Origin: Paenibacillus taihuensis
Lineage (GTDB): Bacteria; Bacillota; Bacilli; Paenibacillales; Paenibacillaceae
Direction: 5' to 3'
Assembly (NCBI RefSeq): GCF_003386535.1
Contig: NZ_QTTN01000019.1
Span: 58,131-122,130 of the forward strand
Length of the DNA: 64,000 nucleotides
The position numbers and the translations under genes are program-made. This document shows, piece after piece, positions 59,213 through 64,000 of this stretch (its first letter is position 1; each line of letters opens with the position of its first letter). The notes under the pieces are model-generated. The model had not been told where the DNA came from, did no database searches, and was given only the letters and a program-made list of their open reading frames with translations.

Positions 59213-61018
59213 TCAGCGCGTAAACCATATATCGCGGAACCGTACCCAGCCGAGGGATTCGAGCGAAATGCCGCGAATCGAAGGGTGGAACGCGGTCTTC
59301 AGATGTTTGCGGTACAGGAAGAGCAGGCTGTGCGACTCCACGAGCTGCTTCTCCAGCTCCAGAAAGGCCGCAGCTCTGCGCGAAGGCGAGCGTTCGGTCA
59401 ATATGCTTGCGATCTGGCTCTGCAGCAGCTGCTGCATGTGCGGCTTCCTATGATGCTGCATGCTCGTGTACAGATCGATGAGCCGCAGCTCGCGATGCTC
59501 GTCGAGCATGATGGCGAACAGCAGCAGGTCTGCGCTGAGCCGTTCCTCGCCTTTGAACTGCTCCGCGGTGATGAGCTTTATGGCGATTGCAATGCCGGCG
59601 CTGGCGCATACTTGCTGCACCATCAGCGCGTCTGTCTCGTATTGCGGAATCGTCGCAAGTACGATTGGCTCTCCTTGGTAGCCGGAGCTTCGAACACGCG
59701 CTCGGACTGCTTCAGCGTCTGCGATATCAGCGGCGGCATCGCTAGTATGCGGCCAAAAGCTGCTTGCACGCTCGATGACATCGCCGGATAAGCGCGTGAT
59801 CAGCTCCGAACGGTCCAGCGCGAGATCGACCGCCTCGCGCACGGCTGCATTCGAGAGCGGTCCGTCGCGCAGCTCGTTCACGGTAATGAACTTGCAGGTC
59901 ATGCCGGAGTGCCGGACCTGCTGCCAACGGCTTGCGGCTGACTTCGATAGCCGCACGTTATGCATCACTTGGAAGGAAGCTAGCCCCGCAGCTTCGTCCA
60001 GCGGCTTGCCTTCCGGCTGCGTCCATACTTCAACCCGGTCGAGGAAGCCGCGTCCTTGGAAGTACGAGGGGAACGCCTCGAGTACGAATACGCCGTTCGC
60101 ATGTTCTGCTAGCCGGAATGGTCCAGTTCCAATCGGACTCATTCCGATGCTGCTATATGGCTGCTGCTCCTCGAAATCAACATCTGTCCGTTCCGGAGCC
60201 GGCACGATAGACGCGCGATTCGTTGTCAAGAAAGCGAGGAACAACTCGTTCGGCTCGGACAATGTCATGCGCACCGTACGTTCATCGGGAGTCTCGATAC
60301 GGAAGATTTTCATATAGACCCAGTTGAATAACCCCTTCGGAGCCAGTGATTGAAGGCGCTCGAGCGCGTATTTCACATCCGATGCGAGCATCTCAGCTCC
60401 GTGGTGGAACAGGACGCCTTTACGAAGATAGAAGGTCCATACCGTTCGGCTCTCATCGACTTCCCACGCATGCGCCAGATGCGGCAGAATCGCGTCCGCG
60501 GAAGCGCTCATCCGGACGAGCCCGTCATAGAGCTGGTTCACGAGATGGCTCTCGCCGGAGTAATGAATGCTTGCAGGATCAAGCGAATGAATCGTCTGAT
60601 GCAGCGGAAACCGCAAAATATCCATGCGGCGCTCGCCCTGCAGCTCCGAATGGAAGCCAAACCGCCCCGAAAGCCACTCCTGGAATTGATTCCGCAGCAC
60701 GCGCGAGCCTTCATCCATCGCCTGCAAATACGAAATCGCGGATTGCAAATCTTGCTTCTCGGCGATTTCCTGCGCCTCCTGCAAAGCAATGTCTTCCTTG
60801 CGTGCCACAAATTGCAGCACGGAGCGGTTGCCGCGCCCGCGCCTCGACTCCCAGCTCAGCCACTGCTCCTGCTGCATTCGCTTGAGCAGCAGCACCATAT
60901 TGCGGTGGGTGCAATCGAGTGCTTCCGCGAGTTCGAGCGTCGTCGTTTCCAGCGGCTCGTGTTCTTTGAACTGCGGAAAGTGATTGCGGAGCGCCAAATA
61001 ATGGTGCCGAATCTTCAT
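59213..61018 (-). CDS. SgrR-like regulator: winged helix fused to oligopeptide-binding domain
   Basis: A 601-residue cytoplasmic protein. An N-terminal DNA-binding winged helix (about residues 1-115) contains TTTLELAEALDCTHRNMVLLLKRM. It is fused to a solute-binding domain of the SBP_bac_5 (DppA/OppA) type (about 160-590), with HSLDPASIHYSGES, LRKGVLFHHGAEMLASDVKYALER and SPIGTGPFRLAEH. There is no signal peptide. SgrR uses this domain order to sense sugar-phosphate stress in enterobacteria; in Bacillota such fusions are putative small-molecule sensors next to transport genes. The neighbours do not identify the ligand. Confidence 0.88.
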   Translation of the reverse strand: MKIRHHYLALRNHFPQFKEHEPLETTTLELAEALDCTHRNMVLLLKRMQQEQWLSWESRRGRGNRSVLQFVARKEDIALQEAQEIAEKQDLQSAISYLQAMDEGSRVLRNQFQEWLSGRFGFHSELQGERRMDILRFPLHQTIHSLDPASIHYSGESHLVNQLYDGLVRMSASADAILPHLAHAWEVDESRTVWTFYLRKGVLFHHGAEMLASDVKYALERLQSLAPKGLFNWVYMKIFRIETPDERTVRMTLSEPNELFLAFLTTNRASIVPAPERTDVDFEEQQPYSSIGMSPIGTGPFRLAEHANGVFVLEAFPSYFQGRGFLDRVEVWTQPEGKPLDEAAGLASFQVMHNVRLSKSAASRWQQVRHSGMTCKFITVNELRDGPLSNAAVREAVDLALDRSELITRLSGDVIERASSFWPHTSDAAADIADAEAVRARVRSSGYQGEPIVLATIPQYETDALMVQQVCASAGIAIAIKLITAEQFKGEERLSADLLLFAIMLDEHRELRLIDLYTSMQHHRKPHMQQLLQSQIASILTERSPSRRAAAFLELEKQLVESHSLLFLYRKHLKTAFHPSIRGISLESLGWVRFRDIWFTR

Positions 61019-61163
61019 CCCATTCCCTCCTTTGCGGCAGGCTCGATAAAATATGAAATTTCGCTTCGAAATCTTACACTTTTTGTTCTTATTTTATAGG
61101 CTACAATAAAAGGGGGAAAATTACAATTTGCTGCCCGTGCAGCGAATCCATAGGAGTGAGAGC

Positions 61164-62675
61164 ATGAGAGATCCAGCACCATGGCAACGCAGATACGAGC
61201 GAATTGCTCTGCTGTCGTTGCTATTTGGCTTGATCAGTCAGTATTTAATGATCGGACATTCATTTGGCATCAATGTACCGCTGTTCGTGGCATTGTTCTA
61301 TGGATTATACTTCTATGCCGTGCAAGGGAGAATCGGCGGCTTCGATCAGTGGCGCGGCCAATCCAAATCCGGATGGCTGCTTTGTCTGCCAATCGCGCTT
61401 CTGTCGCTAACTTACGTGCTCTTCGCGAATACGTTATTTCAATCCCTGAACATCGTGGTTCTTCCGGCGCTCGCTGCCGCACAGACGGTGCTGCTCACCA
61501 GAAGCAGTGCGAAGCCTTGGTACCGGGCGGCATTCTACCATGATGTCTTGTACGTGGCGATATTCAAGCCGATTACGTATATTTCCGTTCCTTTCGAACT
61601 GTTCGCTTCACGATTCTTGCCTAATGGCTTCATCTCAGAAGCCAGCAGTCCGGCTGTTAGCAGGGCACGGCGCATCGTACTCGGGTTACTGCTCGCCGCG
61701 CCGCTGCTGCTCATCGTAATTTTGCTGCTTGCATCTGCCGACAGCATTTTTCAAAGCTTACTGAACCGGATTCCGAGCTTGTTCGGCGATGTTTCCATCG
61801 GCAACGGCATCGTTCGGCTTATCGCCGCTTTCGCCATTGCGCTGTATGCGTTCTGTTATTTATGGACGCTATTGTTCCGCAGAACAGGGGAACAGCTGCA
61901 AACACCTCCGGCACGTTTGGCCAAGGTGCGATTCTTATTCGATCCCATTACGGCTGAAACGCTGCTCATATGCTTCAACCTCGTTTATCTCGTGTTTGCA
62001 GCGATTCAATTCTCTTACTTATTCGGTGCTGCTTCCGGATTACTGCCGGAAGGGGCGGCTTATGCCGATTATGCGAGACAGGGCTTCGCGCAGCTCGTCG
62101 TCGTGTCGATCATCAACCTCGGATTGCTGCTTGGCGGCCTTCACCTTGTGAAGCGGGAAGGGCAGACGGCGGAGACGGTACGCAAAATCTCTCTCAGCCT
62201 GCTGGTCGGCTGCACGATCGTCATGCTCGTATCCGCGTTCAGCAGGCTGCAGCTCTACGAACAAGCTTACGGCTTCACGCAAACACGATTGCTCGTGCAC
62301 GGATTTATGCTGTTTCTCGGCCTCGTCTTACTTATGTCACTCATCCGAATCTGGAGAGAGCATTTCTCGCTGGCAAAAGCCTACATCGGTCTTGCAGTTG
62401 CAGCCTACGTGGTCATGAACTATATCAATATCGATGCAATCATTGCGGAGCAGAATAGCATTCGCTATTCCTCCACGGGTAAAATCGACCTTGAATACTT
62501 GAAGACCTTATCTCCAGATGCGCTGCCAGCACTGGTGAAGCTGCAGAAGGAACATCAGAACGATCTTCCGGCACTGACGCCGATTATCGACAGTATCCGT
62601 AATGCTGCGATTGAACACGGCAGCTGGCAATCATGGAGCTGGCCTCAGCAGCGAGCACGGGATATAGACGATTAG
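61164..62675 (+). CDS. DUF4173/DUF4153-type multi-pass membrane protein
   Basis: A 503-residue protein starting at ATG 61164 (AGGAGTGAG upstream); the frame from 61128 lacks a site. About twelve hydrophobic segments precede a soluble C-terminal region (about 435-503) that starts YININIDAIIAEQNSIRYSSTGKIDLEYL, the part typically conserved in DUF4173 proteins, and continues with SPDALPALVKLQKEH. The function of the family is not established. It is divergent from the SgrR-like gene, so the shared 145-base region holds both promoters. Confidence 0.78.
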   Translation: MRDPAPWQRRYERIALLSLLFGLISQYLMIGHSFGINVPLFVALFYGLYFYAVQGRIGGFDQWRGQSKSGWLLCLPIALLSLTYVLFANTLFQSLNIVVLPALAAAQTVLLTRSSAKPWYRAAFYHDVLYVAIFKPITYISVPFELFASRFLPNGFISEASSPAVSRARRIVLGLLLAAPLLLIVILLLASADSIFQSLLNRIPSLFGDVSIGNGIVRLIAAFAIALYAFCYLWTLLFRRTGEQLQTPPARLAKVRFLFDPITAETLLICFNLVYLVFAAIQFSYLFGAASGLLPEGAAYADYARQGFAQLVVVSIINLGLLLGGLHLVKREGQTAETVRKISLSLLVGCTIVMLVSAFSRLQLYEQAYGFTQTRLLVHGFMLFLGLVLLMSLIRIWREHFSLAKAYIGLAVAAYVVMNYINIDAIIAEQNSIRYSSTGKIDLEYLKTLSPDALPALVKLQKEHQNDLPALTPIIDSIRNAAIEHGSWQSWSWPQQRARDIDD

Positions 62676-62822
62676 TTAATGGGGTTAATTAAAATGAATT
62701 AGTGTCGTTAATTATCGTTAACTGTCGTCGTTTGGCTAAGCGCTGTAAAATGTGGGGGAAAGAGCGAGTTTCATGTTATTTTATGGCGTTAATTGTAGGA
62801 TTGAAGAGGAGGGGAACGCCGA

Positions 62823-63095
62823 GTGAAATCAAGCGAGACGGCGAATACGAATCATGATTTTCCGGCTGGACTTGCGAAGCCGGCGCTCCGAGCGCTTAGC
62901 AATGCAGGGCTGCACAGCTTAGCCGACATCTCGAGCATGAGTGAAGCAGAGTTCAGAAAGCTGCATGGGATCGGACCGAAAGCAGTCGATCTGATCGTTG
63001 CGGCGTTCGAGGCGAAGGGGCTTGCTTTTGCGAAGAGTCAAGTTGCGGCTCTCGTGACAGAAGACGGAAGATTGAGAGAGGAGAATACACGATGA
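62823..63095 (+). CDS. Helix-hairpin-helix protein
   Basis: A 90-residue protein starting at GTG 62823 (GAGGAGGGG upstream). GLAKPALRALSNAGLHSLADIS and SEAEFRKLHGIGPKAVDLIVAA form a helix-hairpin-helix with the GIGPKAV hairpin, as in the C-terminal domain of RNA polymerase alpha and related small DNA-binding proteins. There is no catalytic domain. The stop overlaps the next gene's start (ATGA), so it is co-translated with the acetyltransferase. Confidence 0.8.
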   Translation: MKSSETANTNHDFPAGLAKPALRALSNAGLHSLADISSMSEAEFRKLHGIGPKAVDLIVAAFEAKGLAFAKSQVAALVTEDGRLREENTR

Positions 63096-63604
63096 AGCTT
63101 ACCTTTCCACTGGTGCATACTGCAGAAGAGATCGCTGAACTCGCTGCGTTTGCGGCAGAGATTTGGCGCGAGTATTATGTATCCATCATTACGATGGAGC
63201 AGATTGATTACATGATCGGCAAATTCCAGTCGATTCAGGCGATGACGGATCAAATCCACCACCAGTCCTATGCGTATTATGTGATGCAGCAGGATGGTTC
63301 GACGGTCGGATATATGTCGGTGAAGCAGGAGGACGGCAAGCTCTTCCTAAGCAAATTCTATATTGCCAAAGAGCACCGTGGTCTCGGCTATGCAAGTCAA
63401 GCGATGACGTTCCTGGAGCAGCTTTGTAAGGAGAGGCAAATAAGCCACATCTGGCTGACAGTCAACCGTTATAATGAGTCCAGTATTGCGGTTTATGAGA
63501 AGAAAGGTTTTAAGGTCGTGCGGGAGCAGATTGCGGATATTGGGAACGGTTTTGTGATGGATGATTATGTGATGGGAAAATCGGTTGCAGTGAGTGTTAC
63601 ATAA
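63092..63604 (+). CDS. GNAT-family N-acetyltransferase
   Basis: A 170-residue protein. The acetyl-CoA-binding core is visible: LFLSKFYIAKEHRGLGYASQAMTFL (motif A, R/Q-x-x-G-x-G/A as HRGLGYA, about residues 87-111) and WLTVNRYNESSIAVYEKKGFKVV (motif B, about 128-150). It transfers an acetyl group to an unknown amine. The gene is coupled to the HhH gene and ends before a hairpin followed by a group II intron. Confidence 0.9.
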   Translation: MKLTFPLVHTAEEIAELAAFAAEIWREYYVSIITMEQIDYMIGKFQSIQAMTDQIHHQSYAYYVMQQDGSTVGYMSVKQEDGKLFLSKFYIAKEHRGLGYASQAMTFLEQLCKERQISHIWLTVNRYNESSIAVYEKKGFKVVREQIADIGNGFVMDDYVMGKSVAVSVT

Positions 63605-63663
63605 TATTAGTTATGTAAACCAAATGGAGTGATAGGGCCCCACTCTTAGCGAACACAATCAGA

Positions 63664-63697
63664 AAGGAGCTACCCACTTGGACAGCTCCTTCTTTGT
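63664..63697 (+). terminator. Terminator of the acetyltransferase gene, intron insertion site
   Basis: AAGGAGCT (63664-63671) pairs with AGCTCCTT (63683-63690), followed by CTTTGTTG. The group II intron begins within or directly after this T-rich tract. Confidence 0.75.
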
Positions 63698-63698
63698 T

Positions 63699-64000
63699 GT
63701 ACGCCCAGCATGGGCGTCATCTCTAGGGTGAAAGTCCCGAACGGGGGCTGGCGAACGCCTACCGTTAGCCAAGAGCAAGGGTGTCCGCCGCGAGGCGGAA
63801 TCTGAAGGAAGCTTAAGGCAAATGCACGAGCCAAGGTACACGAACTGGATTCGAGGCAGGGTTAGCCGGATGAGTCACCAACACATGACGAAATCCCAAG
63901 TCGCCAAAGGCTATCTTTGTAAACTCCAGTGGTTGCGGGCAGAAAGATGACGTTCTTATCTGGGGAGGTCTGCGGGAGGGGAAAAAAAAATGCGAAGTCA
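63699..64000 (+). mobile_element. 5' part of a group II intron (continues beyond window)
   Basis: From about 63699 the sequence GTACGCCCAGCATGGGCG opens with the stem typical of the first bases of bacterial group II introns. AGGGTGAAAGTCCCGAACGG, the CGCCGCGAGGCGG stem and further domain I-type stems follow. The end of the window lies before the reverse-transcriptase frame is reached. The usual 5' GTGYG is GTACG here. Position right behind a terminator hairpin is the target habit of bacterial class C introns. The boundary is uncertain by a few bases. Confidence 0.75.

Overview
The window comes from an endospore-forming Bacillota, most likely a Paenibacillus-type organism (inference). The evidence is a complete gerA-type germinant receptor operon, a small protein resembling a gamma-type spore protein, RNase J, strong AGGAGG ribosome sites with many GTG/TTG starts, and Gram-positive wall proteins. 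Most of the window is ordinary chromosome, but the stretch from about 8.2 to 28.5 kb is visibly AT-richer and foreign.

Layout. 0-8.2 kb: end of an ABC-F gene, a tubby-like protein, a lipase-like hydrolase, a DEDDh exonuclease, a YraQ-type permease with its histidine-rich partner, a two-domain VOC protein, and a NlpC/P60 hydrolase with a polythreonine start. 8.2-28.5 kb: a ~20.3 kb genomic island that has cut a DUF985 (cupin_5) gene in two. The C-terminal half lies at 7925-8197 and the N-terminal half at 28484-28678, both on the minus strand, and imperfect 24/25-bp direct repeats mark the junctions. The island opens with four overlapping genes: three different tyrosine recombinases and a DUF6262/TnpC-like coiled-coil protein, a Tn554-like or 'recombinase trio' arrangement. 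Its cargo concerns the cell envelope: two tandem RHS/YD-repeat proteins (the second a WapA-like polymorphic toxin with a candidate immunity gene), a peptidoglycan-binding protein, a secreted protein of unknown function, and a class B penicillin-binding protein with PASTA domains. Transposase, group II intron and membrane-protein remnants fill the gaps.

28.5-38.4 kb: Cu/Zn superoxide dismutase, a sugar-type oxidoreductase/isomerase pair, a DUF2203 protein, an SH3/glucosaminidase protein, an EamA exporter behind a purine-riboswitch-like leader built as an ON switch, a small spore-type protein, a second UMP kinase-like gene, a 14-TM drug transporter and thymidine kinase. 38.7-46.3 kb: a cluster with a PHP phosphoesterase, a MATE exporter, a class III aminotransferase, an ABC importer and a DeoR regulator. 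Several members are damaged (frameshift in PHP, binding protein reduced to its C-terminus, first permease internally deleted, ATPase short at its C-terminus), so the import system looks like a decaying operon. 46.4-64 kb: small membrane proteins, a PH-domain protein, a threonine-aldolase-like enzyme, a regular array of five 25-bp palindromes, gerABC, RNase J, a YkpA-type ABC-F protein, a GH95 alpha-L-fucosidase, an SgrR-like regulator, a DUF4173-type membrane protein, an HhH protein and a GNAT acetyltransferase. The window ends inside the 5' part of a group II intron placed just after a transcription terminator.

The most noteworthy items are the precisely reconstructable island in the DUF985 gene, its three-recombinase module with shared end motifs, the RHS toxin/immunity pair, and the riboswitch-controlled exporter. 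All assignments are from reading the sequence; no database search was possible.
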